A DNA stretch of 64,000 bases from Hyphomonadaceae bacterium (GTDB taxonomy: Bacteria; Pseudomonadota; Alphaproteobacteria; Caulobacterales; Hyphomonadaceae), in contig JALHLU010000007.1 in the NCBI GenBank assembly GCA_022844345.1, positions 124,001-188,000 on the forward strand, written 5' to 3'. This document shows positions 8,903 through 19,641 of this stretch, one piece after another; positions within the stretch are counted from its first letter, which is position 1, and every line of letters starts with the position of its first letter. The translations under genes were made by a program, and so were the position numbers. The notes beneath the pieces were generated by a model that saw only the letters and a list, made by a program, of their open reading frames with translations, was not told the DNA's origin and made no database searches.

Positions 8903-11638
8903 TCAATCCGCCCTGTCGCGAGCTGTGCCGAGGCGGTCGAGCAGTTCGGGTATGTGAACCTGATCTTCCTTGTAGTTCCCGGTGAGGATGTACATCACGA
9001 GATTGATTCCGAAGCGGTAAGTCATCTCGCGCGCACGGTCTCCCCCCTCCATGGTCAGCAGCGGACGGCCCGTGCGCTTGTCGATCGCCCAGGCGCCGGC
9101 CCAGTCTGATCCGCCGATGAACAGGCCGGAGACGCCATCGCCGCGGCGGCTGTCGCGGCTGGCGGCGCCGCTCTCGATCCAGAGCCGGCCGTTGAGGCGG
9201 CCTGCATAGGAGCGGATGAGATAATAGCTCTTGGTCAGAACGTGATCGGGCGGCGCCGGCTGGAGCAGCGGCGCATCGATGCCGGCAAGCAGTTGCTGCA
9301 GGTTCGCCGAGACATCGCGGCCGGGCGTGGCATCGCGCGTATCCACCACGAACGCGCCGCCTGCGCGCAGGTAGGCGTTCACTTTGGCGACCGCAGCCGC
9401 CGGCAGCGGCTTCGCCTCGCGCGGCACCGCGTAGTAGATCATCGGATAAAGTTCGAGGGCGTCGCGCGCGAGATCGACACCGTGCGGCTCTTCGGGCTCG
9501 ACCGACGTGCGCTGGCCAAGCTGATAGGACAGGCCCCAGAGGCCGGCGTGCGTCTGCTCGTCCAGGCGGCGGTCGCCGGTCTTCACATAGGCGAAGCGCA
9601 GGTTGGCGGCGGCTTCGCGGGCAAGCTGTTCCCGCGTCTGCTGCGCACTCGCGGGCGGGGCGGCCCCGACCACGATCGCCGCGGCGAGGAAGAGGGCGAT
9701 TGCGCCGGCGGCCTGCCTGCGGCGGAACAGGTTCGGCAGGCGGCCCGCGAAGGCGAGCGCGATAAGCAGGTCAAGCGACACGATTCCCAGGGCGAGCGCG
9801 ATCATCCAGCCGCCGAGCCCGGTGCGCTCCGCAATGGCCGCTTGTTCGGTGACGGTGACTTCGAGCGGCCAGTCATTGAAAGCCAGCGGCGCCGGGCTGC
9901 CCGCGTTCAGCGCGCGCTCGCCGCCTGGGCCGAGATAAAGGCCGGGGGGCGTGGTTGGGCCTGGCCGTGTGTTTGCGAACTCCGCTGCAGGGACGGGCAT
10001 CGCATTCGAGTTGGGCGGCGTCAGCACGCCAAACCCATCGAGCACGCGCGATGGCGTCAGCGTGCCCTCGCCGCTCAGGGATGGCGCGCGTGAGCGCTGT
10101 CCACCCGAGACAACGGACCGCCGCAGCATCTCCACGAACGCGCCTGTGAAGGGCAGGTCGGACCAGTCGGGATCGGCGGTGACATGGAATAGGATCATCT
10201 GCCCCTGTCCCACGCGGCGCGCCGTTACCAGCGGTGTACCATCCTGCAGGCGCGCCCAGGTGAGGCTGTCGAGTTCGGCAGAAGGCTGGGCCAGAACCTG
10301 CTGGCGCACAGCGGCGTCGGCGGGGCGAGGAATGCCGGCGAAGGGCGAAGTAGAGGGGAACTCCGCGATACGCTGCGGTGTTTCCCACGACATCGCCGAT
10401 CCAAGCGCGCGCGAAGTCGGGCGCAGTGTAACGGGCGAGAGCGGATCTTCCTGCGCAGCCAGTCTTGGTCCGGCAAAGCGGATCAGCACCCCACCCTTTT
10501 CCATCCAGTCCGTGAGGCGCTGGGAGGTGGCTTCGTCGATCGAGCCGCGGTCGCCCATGATGATGGCGTCGATCGGCGCATCGAGCAGGTCGGACAGCTT
10601 CTTCTCGGTCAGCTGCGCGTAGGGCTGCAGCGCCTTGCGCGCGTAGTAGTGTTCGGTCAGCAGGGGCTGGGCTTCGTCGCGCGTATCGGCCAGTCCGACA
10701 TGCGGGCGGCGCGCAGTGTCATCCCACAGCCAGACGGCGCCGGCGGACGGCGAGCCTGCGATGCGGAAGCGCGCGACGCGGTTGAGCGCTGCGGCAGGAA
10801 TGGCGAACAGGGCTTCGGCGGTGTTCGAGTTTCCTTCGAACGTTATGCGCGTCGATGCGATCGATGCGCCTTCAGAGGTTTCGGCAATGATGTCCGCCGT
10901 CTCGCCGGGCAGGCTGCCGGCACGGACCACGGAGACGCGCGCACCTTCCGCGGAACTGTCCGCCGCCGTGATCGCGAATGCGGTGCGCGGCCGGGTCACG
11001 CGAACATCGGTCGCCGCCTTGGCCGCCAGCGCCCGGGCGAATGACGCCGCATTATCGTGATCGAAGCCGTCAGTGGTCCAGATGATGCGACCGGGGCGCA
11101 ACTGCGTTGCGTTGAGCGCCTCCAGCGCGGCTTCCCGATCCGGCAACCACGCCGCCGGACGCTGATTGCGCAGCAGCTGCCGCGCGGTCTCCGCGTCCAG
11201 CGCCTCGGACGGGTCGCGATCAACCTCGCGCTGCGATGTGAACATCACATGGATCGAGCCGCCATTCTGGGACGTCTCATCAACCGCAGCCGTCGCGACG
11301 CGGACGATATCGCGCCAGCGCTCTGCGCTGCTCCAGCCATCATCGACCACGATCAGCGTGCCGCCGTCGGTGGGCGACTGCGCATTCGGGGCCCAGGTCG
11401 GCCGGGCAAAGCCGAGGATCGCCAGAGCCAGCGCGATCATGCGCAGCAGCAGAAGCCACCAGGGCGTGCGCGCCGGTGTTTCTTCCTCGGGCTTCAGATC
11501 ATCGAGCAGGGCGAGCGAGGGCAGGGCGAAGCGCTTGGGCTCCGGCGGCGTCGCGCGCAGCAGCAGCCACAGCAAGGGCAGCGCCAGCAATCCCAGAAGG
11601 GCCAGCGGCTGCAGGAAGAGGAAGGGGCCAATGCTCAC
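8903..11638 (-). CDS. BatA N-terminal / DUF4159 domain membrane protein
   Basis: 911 residues. The N-terminus (LALLGLLALPLLWLLLRATPP and a second helix near 62-80) is the BatA/aerotolerance-regulator anchor. A degenerate vWA region follows (LIVVDDGWSSAERW, lacking a full MIDAS), then a glutamine-amidotransferase-like region, two more membrane helices near 620-670, and a C-terminal DUF4159 domain (ANLRFAYVKTGDRRLDEQTH onward). The start codon overlaps the DUF58 stop as ATGA at 11635-11638. Family role: chaperoned assembly or stress tolerance at the inner membrane. Confidence 0.85.
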   Translation of the reverse strand: MSIGPFLFLQPLALLGLLALPLLWLLLRATPPEPKRFALPSLALLDDLKPEEETPARTPWWLLLLRMIALALAILGFARPTWAPNAQSPTDGGTLIVVDDGWSSAERWRDIVRVATAAVDETSQNGGSIHVMFTSQREVDRDPSEALDAETARQLLRNQRPAAWLPDREAALEALNATQLRPGRIIWTTDGFDHDNAASFARALAAKAATDVRVTRPRTAFAITAADSSAEGARVSVVRAGSLPGETADIIAETSEGASIASTRITFEGNSNTAEALFAIPAAALNRVARFRIAGSPSAGAVWLWDDTARRPHVGLADTRDEAQPLLTEHYYARKALQPYAQLTEKKLSDLLDAPIDAIIMGDRGSIDEATSQRLTDWMEKGGVLIRFAGPRLAAQEDPLSPVTLRPTSRALGSAMSWETPQRIAEFPSTSPFAGIPRPADAAVRQQVLAQPSAELDSLTWARLQDGTPLVTARRVGQGQMILFHVTADPDWSDLPFTGAFVEMLRRSVVSGGQRSRAPSLSGEGTLTPSRVLDGFGVLTPPNSNAMPVPAAEFANTRPGPTTPPGLYLGPGGERALNAGSPAPLAFNDWPLEVTVTEQAAIAERTGLGGWMIALALGIVSLDLLIALAFAGRLPNLFRRRQAAGAIALFLAAAIVVGAAPPASAQQTREQLAREAAANLRFAYVKTGDRRLDEQTHAGLWGLSYQLGQRTSVEPEEPHGVDLARDALELYPMIYYAVPREAKPLPAAAVAKVNAYLRAGGAFVVDTRDATPGRDVSANLQQLLAGIDAPLLQPAPPDHVLTKSYYLIRSYAGRLNGRLWIESGAASRDSRRGDGVSGLFIGGSDWAGAWAIDKRTGRPLLTMEGGDRAREMTYRFGINLVMYILTGNYKEDQVHIPELLDRLGTARDRAD

Positions 11639-12510
11639 GCCATGGCTCCACTGATCGAGAAGCCGTGCGCGAGATTGCCAAGCGGCGTGCGTGCTTCTTC
11701 AGTCGTGACATGGCTGATGAAGCGCCAGCCGAGTTCACCGGCGAGGTCCGTCATGTCCTTCCGGCGCTGGGCGAACTTGTCGAGATAGCCGTCGCGAATG
11801 GACTCGGCGCGGCCGACCAGCCGCTCACTGTCCTGGCCCGGCCGGAAAAAGCGCACGCGGCCGTTGAAGGGGTAGGCTTCCTCGATCGGGTCGCACACCT
11901 GCAGCAGAACGCCATCACGGCACTTGCCTGCGATCGGCGTAAGGTTGGCGTGCCAGTCGGCCAGCGACGAATAGAAGTCGCTGCAGACCACCACGGCCGC
12001 GCGGTCGCGCGGTGGCGGCGGAAACGGTGTGCCGGCGGCAAGATTGCGCACATCCTCACCGACGCGAGCCGGGGCTCGTGCGCCGGATACCGGCCCGCGG
12101 CCACCGCCCAGCGCGCCACAACGCTCGCCAGATCGCGACAGCGCGCCAGCGAGCGCCATGCACAGCAGCAGCGCACGATCCGCCTTGTGCGGGATCGATG
12201 CTCCGCTCGACCAGCGGAAGCCCTGGCTGGGGTCGGCCCAGAACAGGAAGGTGCGCGCGGTCTCAAGTTCCGTCTCGCGAACGAACAGGTTTTCCTCTCG
12301 CGCAGACCGCCGCCAGTCGATGCGTTCGGCGCCGTCTTCCTGCGTATGACGGCGGTACTGCCAGAAGTTCTCGCCCATACCCGCTTTGCGTCTTCCAGCC
12401 GAGCCAAGGTGTGCGGCGCTGGCGGCGCGCGCGTGCGTCGTCAACGTGCCGAGATCGCTGGCGAGTGCAGCGGCTTCGGCTTTCAACTGACTCAGCGGAG
12501 CCTGTGGCAT
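11635..12510 (-). CDS. DUF58 domain-containing protein
   Basis: 291 residues. The DUF58 signature is clear in the middle: FWQYRRHTQEDGAERIDWRRSA followed by ARTFLFWADPSQGF, a vWA-like fold with a partly degenerate metal site. DUF58 proteins are encoded next to MoxR ATPases and are thought to be their adaptor or client. It starts 6 bases downstream of moxR and overlaps the next gene by 4 bases, so the three are surely co-transcribed. Confidence 0.9.
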   Translation of the reverse strand: MPQAPLSQLKAEAAALASDLGTLTTHARAASAAHLGSAGRRKAGMGENFWQYRRHTQEDGAERIDWRRSAREENLFVRETELETARTFLFWADPSQGFRWSSGASIPHKADRALLLCMALAGALSRSGERCGALGGGRGPVSGARAPARVGEDVRNLAAGTPFPPPPRDRAAVVVCSDFYSSLADWHANLTPIAGKCRDGVLLQVCDPIEEAYPFNGRVRFFRPGQDSERLVGRAESIRDGYLDKFAQRRKDMTDLAGELGWRFISHVTTEEARTPLGNLAHGFSISGAMA

Positions 12511-12516
12511 TGGGTG

Positions 12517-13515
<999 letters not shown>

Positions 13516-13561
13516 GCTGCTCTTTTACCTATCTGTGGGGTCAGCCCGGAGCCGAGCCGCC

Positions 13562-14167
13562 ATGACGAACGCGAAAGCCCCGAACGCCCCAGACCTTGCA
13601 TCTGGGTCGCTCGCGGACCTGATTGCAACCTTGCAGGTGGAAGCGGGTTTGGAAAAGCCCCGTTCGCTTCCTCCGGTGCATTTGTGGAATCCCGCCAATT
13701 GCGGGGACATCGGCCTGGAAATCCGGCGGGACGGCTCCTGGTGGCAGAATGGCGTGCGGTTTAGCCGGGAAAAGCTCGTCCGCCTCTTCTCCACGATACT
13801 CAGACGGGATTCCGACGGCTACTGGCTCGTCACCCCTCACGAAAAAGTGGTGGTTAAGGTGGAGGACGCGCCCTTCATGGGCGTGCGGGTGGACCGTCAT
13901 GAGTCGGGTGGTCATCAGGTGATACTGGTCACGACCAATGTGGGCGATGTCGTGGCGGTCGATGGGGAGCATCCCATCCGCATTGAGACAGATCAGCGGA
14001 CGGGCGAGCCCTCCACCTATGTCCGCGTCCGCGGCGGGCTGGAGGCAAGGCTGGCCCGGCCGCCCTACTACGAACTGGTCAGCTGGGCTGAACCCGATGC
14101 GGGCGAGCCCGACACCATGAGCGTCGCTTCATCGGGCGTCCGCTTCCCGATGGGCCGGGCGGCGTGA
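13562..14167 (+). CDS. DUF1285 domain-containing protein
   Basis: 201 residues. The DUF1285 signature spans PPVHLWNPANCGDIGLEI, RDGSWWQNGVRFSREKLVRL and DGYWLVTPHEKVVVKVEDAPF. The family is soluble and uncharacterised. The frame is open far upstream, but 13562 is chosen because the upstream part is antisense to moxR. The stop overlaps the next gene's GTG (GTGA, 14164-14167), so it heads the DUF1285 - Nudix - DUF6111 - cca run, an arrangement common in alphaproteobacteria. Confidence 0.88.
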   Translation: MTNAKAPNAPDLASGSLADLIATLQVEAGLEKPRSLPPVHLWNPANCGDIGLEIRRDGSWWQNGVRFSREKLVRLFSTILRRDSDGYWLVTPHEKVVVKVEDAPFMGVRVDRHESGGHQVILVTTNVGDVVAVDGEHPIRIETDQRTGEPSTYVRVRGGLEARLARPPYYELVSWAEPDAGEPDTMSVASSGVRFPMGRAA

Positions 14168-14172
14168 TCCGG

Positions 14173-14799
14173 ATGGCGTTTACCACCAAGACCGATTTCG
14201 AGGCGCGCGCGAGGATCAGGCTGGCTGCCATCGACGCCGTCTTCGATGCCCCCCTGCGCACCGACTACGATCTCAACCCGGGCTGGACCGCGCCCGAGCC
14301 GGTTAGCTACCGGCCCGCCGCTGTTCTGGTCGGGCTGATCGACAGGGGCGATGATTACAGCGTCCTGTTGACCCTGCGGCCCGAGACGATGGCCGCGCAT
14401 GCCGGGCAGATCGCCTTTCCGGGCGGGCGCGTCGAGCCCGGTGAAAGCCTTTTGCAGGCGGCCTTGCGCGAAGCGCAGGAGGAGGTTGGGGTCGATCCGG
14501 CCGGCGTTCGCCTGCTGGGCCAGGGCGACGCCTACCTGACCGGAACCGGGTTCGCCATTGCGCCGTTTGTGGGAATTCTCCCACCAGACTTCGTGGCGGT
14601 TCCCCATGCGCGGGAAGTGGCCGATGTGTTCGAGACGCCGCTGTCCTTCCTGATGGACGCCGCCAATCACCACCGGCACGAACGTGAGTTCAAGGGGGCC
14701 TTGCGCGCCTATTACGCGATGCCGCACAACGGACGTTACATCTGGGGCGCCACGGCCGGCATGATCAAGGCCTTGTACGACCGGCTCTATGGCGCGTAG
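14173..14799 (+). CDS. Nudix hydrolase, probable CoA pyrophosphatase (NudL/CoaSE-like)
   Basis: 208 residues. A complete Nudix box GGRVEPGESLLQAALREAQE followed by EVGV gives the GX5EX7REUXEEXGU pattern. It is preceded by LRPETMAAHAGQIAFPGG, the hallmark of the CoA-pyrophosphatase branch (UPF0035). The expected reaction is hydrolysis of CoA to 4'-phosphopantetheine and 3',5'-ADP. ATG 14173 is used; GTG 14164, which overlaps the DUF1285 stop, is an equally coupled alternative. Confidence 0.88.
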   Translation: MAFTTKTDFEARARIRLAAIDAVFDAPLRTDYDLNPGWTAPEPVSYRPAAVLVGLIDRGDDYSVLLTLRPETMAAHAGQIAFPGGRVEPGESLLQAALREAQEEVGVDPAGVRLLGQGDAYLTGTGFAIAPFVGILPPDFVAVPHAREVADVFETPLSFLMDAANHHRHEREFKGALRAYYAMPHNGRYIWGATAGMIKALYDRLYGA

Positions 14800-14810
14800 G
14801 ACCGAAGGCT

Positions 14811-15152
14811 ATGACCCAAAGAATCCTCATCGAACTCCTGCTCTTCCTGGCGCCCTTCGGGGTGTTCCTGATCTATCGCGCCGCCTCCCGCGATCTCAGG
14901 ATCAAGGACCGGTGGCCGCTCGCGCGCCTGGTCACGATTGGCGCCATTATCGCGGTTCTTGGTTTGATCATCCCGCCACTCCTGGTGCCGCGCGAGACCG
15001 GCAAGTGCTTCGACCCGGTGCGCTACACGGCTGATGGCCAGATCATGCCGCCACGCGAGATTCCTTGCACGGAGGCGACGCTGCCCGGCGGCAACACGCC
15101 CGCGCCCCCACCCCCGGAAACTCCCGTCGCCCCGCGCGACACGGGCGGCTGA
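14811..15152 (+). CDS. DUF6111 family membrane protein
   Basis: 113 residues with two membrane helices (ILIELLLFLAPFGVFLIYRA and LVTIGAIIAVLGLIIPPLLV), followed by a short, Pro-rich tail containing CFDPVRY and IPCTEA. The position between a CoA-type Nudix and the CCA-adding enzyme is the usual one for the DUF6111 family. Function unknown. It ends 4 bases before cca, so it is co-transcribed. Confidence 0.8.
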   Translation: MTQRILIELLLFLAPFGVFLIYRAASRDLRIKDRWPLARLVTIGAIIAVLGLIIPPLLVPRETGKCFDPVRYTADGQIMPPREIPCTEATLPGGNTPAPPPPETPVAPRDTGG

Positions 15153-15156
15153 CCCG

Positions 15157-16356
15157 ATGCCCCGGCTGGCGAACCAGCCCTGGCTGCTCGCTGCGCGAAA
15201 AGTCATCGAGGCGCTTGAGACGGTGCGGCCCGGTTGTGCCCGCCTTGTCGGCGGCTGCGTCCGCAATGCCCTGTTGGGACAGCCTGTCGCCGATGTCGAC
15301 ATCGCCACGCAACTGACGCCTGACCTTGTCGAGAAGGCATGCCGCAATGCCGGCATGGCGGTCCATCCCACCGGTATCGCGCACGGCACGCTGACCGTTG
15401 TATGCAACGGCGTTCCCTATGAAGTGACGACCCTGCGCCGCGATGTGGAGACGGACGGGCGCCGCGCCACCGTGTCGTTCACCCACGACTGGGCCGAGGA
15501 CGCCGAACGCCGCGACTTCCGGATGAATGCGCTCTACGCTGACAGCGGCGGCGAGGTCTTTGATCCCACGGGCGGTGGCCTGGATGATATCGCCCAGCGC
15601 CGGATTGTGTTCGTCGGCGATCCGGAAATCCGGCTACGCGAGGACTATCTGCGTATCCTGCGCTTTTTCCGCTTTCAGGCCTGGTACGGCACGGCAGCCC
15701 CTGATCCGGCCGGGCTTGCAGCTTGCGGGAAACTGCGTGCCGGCCTTGCCAGCATATCGGCCGAGCGCATCTGGATGGAGATGAAGAAACTGCTGGCTGC
15801 GCCACAGCCGCTTTCGGCGCTGGAGGCGATGGAGCATGTCGGCGTGCTCGATCAACTGTTCGTCGATGCAAAGGGTCTCGGGCTGCTGAGCAAGCTGGTC
15901 GGTCTCGAGCGCGAGCAGGGAGAAGCGCCCGATCCGATGCGGAGGTTCCTGGCGCTCTTCTGGAAGGATGCTGGCGCGGTTCGCGAGGTGACGAACCGCC
16001 TCAAGATGTCGAACGACGAACGCAACCGGCTCAACTGGCCGACGCAGGACGAGACGCCATTGTGGGCTGCTGTCACGGATGGTGAAGTTCGCGCGGCGGT
16101 TTATCGTGTCGGCGCCCAGACCGTCATCGATCGTGCGACTCTGGAGTGGGCCTCGACCGGGGTGGCTGACTGGGCTGGTGTGATCGCTGTTGCGCGCTGC
16201 TGGGAGCGGCCTGCGCTGCCGGTGAACGGCGAGGACCTGCTGGCGCGCGGGATCGCGGAGGGGCCAGCCATAGGCGCGGAAATGCGCAAGCTGGAAGCGG
16301 CGTGGATCGACAGCGACTTCGCGCTTGGCCGGGACGAACTGCTCGCCTTGCTGTGA
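15157..16356 (+). CDS. cca: CCA tRNA nucleotidyltransferase
   Basis: 399 residues. The class II nucleotidyltransferase head reads RLVGGCVRNALLGQPVADVD with metal-binding DVDIA, then the RRDVETDGRR and AERRDFRMNALY motifs and the RLREDYLRILRFFRFQ neck. These add or repair the 3' CCA of tRNAs. Whether it does full CCA addition or only part cannot be told from sequence. The ATG at 15157 follows the DUF6111 stop by 4 bases; an earlier in-frame ATG at 15034 lies inside that gene and is rejected. Confidence 0.92.
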   Translation: MPRLANQPWLLAARKVIEALETVRPGCARLVGGCVRNALLGQPVADVDIATQLTPDLVEKACRNAGMAVHPTGIAHGTLTVVCNGVPYEVTTLRRDVETDGRRATVSFTHDWAEDAERRDFRMNALYADSGGEVFDPTGGGLDDIAQRRIVFVGDPEIRLREDYLRILRFFRFQAWYGTAAPDPAGLAACGKLRAGLASISAERIWMEMKKLLAAPQPLSALEAMEHVGVLDQLFVDAKGLGLLSKLVGLEREQGEAPDPMRRFLALFWKDAGAVREVTNRLKMSNDERNRLNWPTQDETPLWAAVTDGEVRAAVYRVGAQTVIDRATLEWASTGVADWAGVIAVARCWERPALPVNGEDLLARGIAEGPAIGAEMRKLEAAWIDSDFALGRDELLALL

Positions 16357-16362
16357 GGCGCG

Positions 16363-16860
16363 TCAGTTGGCGAAGACGACCCAGGCATTGAGGTAGGCCG
16401 CAAAGCTGAGCCAGGCGAGGTAGGGCGACTGCAGCCATGCCGCCAGTGGGCTGTGCCCGTGGAACTGGCGGATCATCAGGAAGACCAGCACCCACAGCGT
16501 CAGCAGGTTGGCCAGCGCAAAGACCGGCTGGTGGAACTGGAAGAACAGGTAGCTCCACGTCAGATTGACGGCGAGCTGTGCAAAGTAGAGCCCAAGGTTC
16601 GCGCCCGCCCGCCACGCAATGAATGCGCTGGCAGCCATCAGGGCATAGAGCATCGGCCAGACAATCCCGAACACGAAGCCTGGCGGGTTCCCCGGCGCCT
16701 TGTTGAGCGCGGCGTACCAGGGGTCGGCTTCCCCGCCAGAAGTCAGCGCGCCGAGGCCCGCCGCCAGGCTGGTCGCTGCGAGGATGACGGCAAGCGCCAG
16801 CAGGGTCGCCTCGGGCGTCCGCTTGTCGTCAGGTTCCGTGGTCGAGCTCGAACTGGTCAT
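16363..16860 (-). CDS. TspO/MBR family protein
   Basis: 165 residues and five predicted membrane helices. Family landmarks: WYAALNKAPGNPPGFVFGIVWP near residue 48, YFAQLAVNLTWSYLFF, and PYLAWLSFAAYLNAWV at the end. TspO binds porphyrins and modulates tetrapyrrole or stress metabolism in alphaproteobacteria. It is encoded next to hemF on the same strand, which fits a porphyrin link. The N-terminal 20 residues are polar and poorly conserved. Confidence 0.9.
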   Translation of the reverse strand: MTSSSSTTEPDDKRTPEATLLALAVILAATSLAAGLGALTSGGEADPWYAALNKAPGNPPGFVFGIVWPMLYALMAASAFIAWRAGANLGLYFAQLAVNLTWSYLFFQFHQPVFALANLLTLWVLVFLMIRQFHGHSPLAAWLQSPYLAWLSFAAYLNAWVVFAN

Positions 16861-16987
16861 GACGGATCAGTCTACGCGAACGGGTTGGAACTGGACCAGA
16901 CTCCATCTGGCGCGCAGATCGCTGCGGTCCAGCCCGCACAAAACGCCTGTTCACGCGCGCGGCACGGTTCAACCCGGATCCGGCGCC

Positions 16988-17893
16988 CTAAGGCCACTTC
17001 ACCACGGGCGGCATGGACGACAGGATGCTGGCGACATTGCCGCCAGTCTTGAGGCCAAACGTCGTGCCGCGGTCGTACAGCAGGTTGAACTCCACATAGC
17101 GGCCGCGGCGCACCAGCTGTTCTTCGCGCTCGTCGGGCGACCAGCTCTCCGCCATGCGGCGCGTGACGATCTTCGGATAGGCGTCGGCGAAGTGCCGGCC
17201 GACGCTCTGCGTGAAGGCGAAGTCCGCTTCCCAGTCACCGGTATTGTAGCGATCGTAGAAGATGCCGCCGATGCCGCGCGGTTCGTCGCGGTGAGGCAGG
17301 TAGAAGTACTCCTCGCAATGCTGCTTCATTGCGGCGTAGTCGGCGCCCTTGTAGCCCTCACACGCGGCGCGCATCGCCGCGTGAAATTCGATCGCGTCGG
17401 GAAACTCCTGCTCGCGCTGGTAGGCGAGGAGCGGGGTAAGGTCCGCGCCACCGCCAAACCAGCTGTCGGCAGTCACCAGCATGCGCGTGTTCATGTGCAC
17501 TGCCGGCACGCGCGGATTGGTCATGTGCGCGATCAGCGAAATGCCGCTGGCCCAGAACCGGCCGCCGGACTGGTCGGCGCCTGGAATCGTCTTCGCGAAT
17601 TCGGGCGCGAAGGCGCCATGGACGCAGGAGACGTGGACGCCGACCTTCTCGAACAGGCGGCCGCGCATCACGGCCATCGTGCCGCCGCCAAGGTCCTCGG
17701 ATCCGTCGCCGCGCTTCCATGCGGTCTTCTCGAAACGCCCGGCCGGGCCCCGGTAAAGCGGCGGCGCGACCGCATCCTCAAGCGCCTCGAAGCGCGCGAT
17801 GATGTCGCTCTGCAAGGTCTCGAACCAGGCGCGGGCGCGCGCCTTGCGGTCTTCAAGCGCGGCGTCGATGGCGGGGGCGGTGTGTGTGGACAT
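16988..17893 (-). CDS. hemF: Oxygen-dependent coproporphyrinogen III oxidase
   Basis: 301 residues. Signature stretches [20 protein letters not shown] and [37 protein letters not shown] and the C-terminal [13 protein letters not shown] are all present. It catalyses the oxidative decarboxylation of coproporphyrinogen III to protoporphyrinogen IX and requires O2, indicating aerobic haem synthesis. ATG 17893 is chosen; the frame extends to 18049 without a family-like N-terminus. Confidence 0.95.
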   Translation of the reverse strand: MSTHTAPAIDAALEDRKARARAWFETLQSDIIARFEALEDAVAPPLYRGPAGRFEKTAWKRGDGSEDLGGGTMAVMRGRLFEKVGVHVSCVHGAFAPEFAKTIPGADQSGGRFWASGISLIAHMTNPRVPAVHMNTRMLVTADSWFGGGADLTPLLAYQREQEFPDAIEFHAAMRAACEGYKGADYAAMKQHCEEYFYLPHRDEPRGIGGIFYDRYNTGDWEADFAFTQSVGRHFADAYPKIVTRRMAESWSPDEREEQLVRRGRYVEFNLLYDRGTTFGLKTGGNVASILSSMPPVVKWP

Positions 17894-17979
17894 AAGGGCG
17901 TAACTAGCTCCGCCGGGCGCCTTGCGTCCAGCCAAAGCCTCGGGCCAGTCTGGGCCCTGGTCCAGTTGTGGGGGGCGGT

Positions 17980-18333
17980 ATGGCAATACGCAGCACAAAG
18001 CCGGTTGCCAAGAATATGCCGCCGGCCGCAAAGGCGGCGCCCAAACCAAAGCCGGGAATCGTTCTCGCGCTGAACGTCAACGCTCCGGGCAAAACCTATC
18101 CGCGCAACGCCGAAAAGTACGAGGCGGCGCGCAAGGTGTTCCTGAAGGTCATCCCCCGTACGGGGCCGGGCGTTACCCAGTCGGAAATGATGGCCCTGAT
18201 GAAGAAGGCGCTGGAGGGGAGCGCGTTCGGGTCAACCGTCGGCTGGTGGACCAAGACCGTCCAGCTAGATGCCGAGGCTCGCGGCGAGGTGGTGCGGGAT
18301 GGCGGTAAACCCCTGCGCTGGAAGCGGAAATAG
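17980..18333 (+). CDS. DUF6958-like small protein
   Basis: 117 residues. A Lys/Pro-rich start leads into [57 protein letters not shown] and [10 protein letters not shown], a pattern I associate with the DUF6958 family; it looks like a compact winged-helix. GGGGGG lies just upstream of the ATG at 17980. It is divergent from hemF with 86 bases between the starts. Role unknown, possibly nucleic-acid binding by charge. Confidence 0.7.
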   Translation: MAIRSTKPVAKNMPPAAKAAPKPKPGIVLALNVNAPGKTYPRNAEKYEAARKVFLKVIPRTGPGVTQSEMMALMKKALEGSAFGSTVGWWTKTVQLDAEARGEVVRDGGKPLRWKRK

Positions 18334-18381
18334 GGCTTCGCAGCACGGGCTGTTCAGGAGCGCCCGCTTGGGGCCAATTGC

Positions 18382-19641
18382 TTAGGGTTGGATGACTGGC
18401 AGGGCCAGCTGGTCCAGAGCGGTCGCTGACGGCAGCATGCCAGCGGGAACTTCGCTCGTGACGAGAATGCCGGCGGATTCGGGCAGGGCAGGCGCGAGTG
18501 CGGCCGGGATCGGTTCCAGCGCGCCGGGGGTTGCCCCGATAAGGTCGCCAATCGGATCGGCGAAAGCCGCATCAGCCCCGGCCTCGCTGTCGCCCTGCGA
18601 GACGCCATCGAAATTCTGTTCGTCTTCCTCGGTCGAGCTGAACGCGCCGAAGGAGCCTGTTTCGTCCTCGAACCCGGCGATGAGGTCTCGATCCCTGGCT
18701 GAAACCAGGGCGGCATCCGGGTCCTGCAGCTTGCGAAGCTGGGCAAGGGCAAGATCGTCGGCCGATACATTCCCGCGCGGGCCAAAGGCGATGCGGACGC
18801 GCAGGTCGTCATCGGTGGCGGGAACACCCGTAACCTCGAGGAAGGCGGCCTCGATCAGGTCGGCGACGTGCCTGTCGCGCGATTTTCCCGTGGAACCGCC
18901 CATCATGACGGCCATGACCCGGTGACCGTCGCGGGAGGCGGACGCCATAAGGTTGTAGCCGGAAGCATTTGTGAAGCCGGTCTTGATGCCGTCGACGCCC
19001 TCGACTGACTTCAAAAGCTCGTTATGATTCAGGTGCTTGCGGTTGTTCCAGGTGAACGACGTCAGTGAGAAATAGTTGTACCGGTCCTTGTGATCCATGA
19101 AGACAGCCTCGCCCAGGCGCGCCATATCGCGCGCGGTGGTGATCTGGAGGCGGTCAGGCAGGCCGGAGGGGTTGCGGAACGTCGTGTTCAGCATACCGAG
19201 TTCCTTCGCCTTGGCGTTCATCCGGGCGACAAACTTGGCCTGCGTGCCGCCAATCTTCTCGGCGATCACGATGGCGACGTCATTTGCGGACTTGGTGACC
19301 AGCGCGCGGATTGCATCCTCGACCTTGATCGTTGTTCCCGGCTTCAGGCCGAGTTTCGATGGCTGGGCCTGCGACGCGGCCTTGGAGACCGTCATCCGGT
19401 CGGAAAGCTTGAGTTTTCCCTGATCCATCGCCTCGAAGACGAGGTAGAGCGTCATCACCTTGGTCAGCGATGCGGGGTGGCGGGGCTCGTCGGCGCTGCG
19501 GTCATGGAGGACCTGACCGGTGTCCATGTCGATGACGATAGAAGCGTACTTGTCCGCCCAGGCGGGGGCGGCCGAAACAACAAGCGCAGCCAAGGCAAGC
19601 AGCCCGGCGCGGATCCACGCGATCAGGGAGTTCGTCTTCAT
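18382..19641 (-). CDS. D-alanyl-D-alanine carboxypeptidase (peptidase S11, PBP5/6-like)
   Basis: 419 residues. A signal peptide is cleaved near WA-DKYAS (about residue 30). Catalytic SxxK is SLTK at 58-61, SxN is SAN at 118-120, and KTG lies in DGIKTGFTNASGYN near residue 220. It trims the terminal D-Ala of peptidoglycan pentapeptides in the periplasm. The C-terminal 130 residues are acidic and low-complexity (DETGSFGAFSSTEEDEQNFD), without the usual amphipathic membrane anchor being obvious. Divergent from clpS. Confidence 0.92.
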   Translation of the reverse strand: MKTNSLIAWIRAGLLALAALVVSAAPAWADKYASIVIDMDTGQVLHDRSADEPRHPASLTKVMTLYLVFEAMDQGKLKLSDRMTVSKAASQAQPSKLGLKPGTTIKVEDAIRALVTKSANDVAIVIAEKIGGTQAKFVARMNAKAKELGMLNTTFRNPSGLPDRLQITTARDMARLGEAVFMDHKDRYNYFSLTSFTWNNRKHLNHNELLKSVEGVDGIKTGFTNASGYNLMASASRDGHRVMAVMMGGSTGKSRDRHVADLIEAAFLEVTGVPATDDDLRVRIAFGPRGNVSADDLALAQLRKLQDPDAALVSARDRDLIAGFEDETGSFGAFSSTEEDEQNFDGVSQGDSEAGADAAFADPIGDLIGATPGALEPIPAALAPALPESAGILVTSEVPAGMLPSATALDQLALPVIQP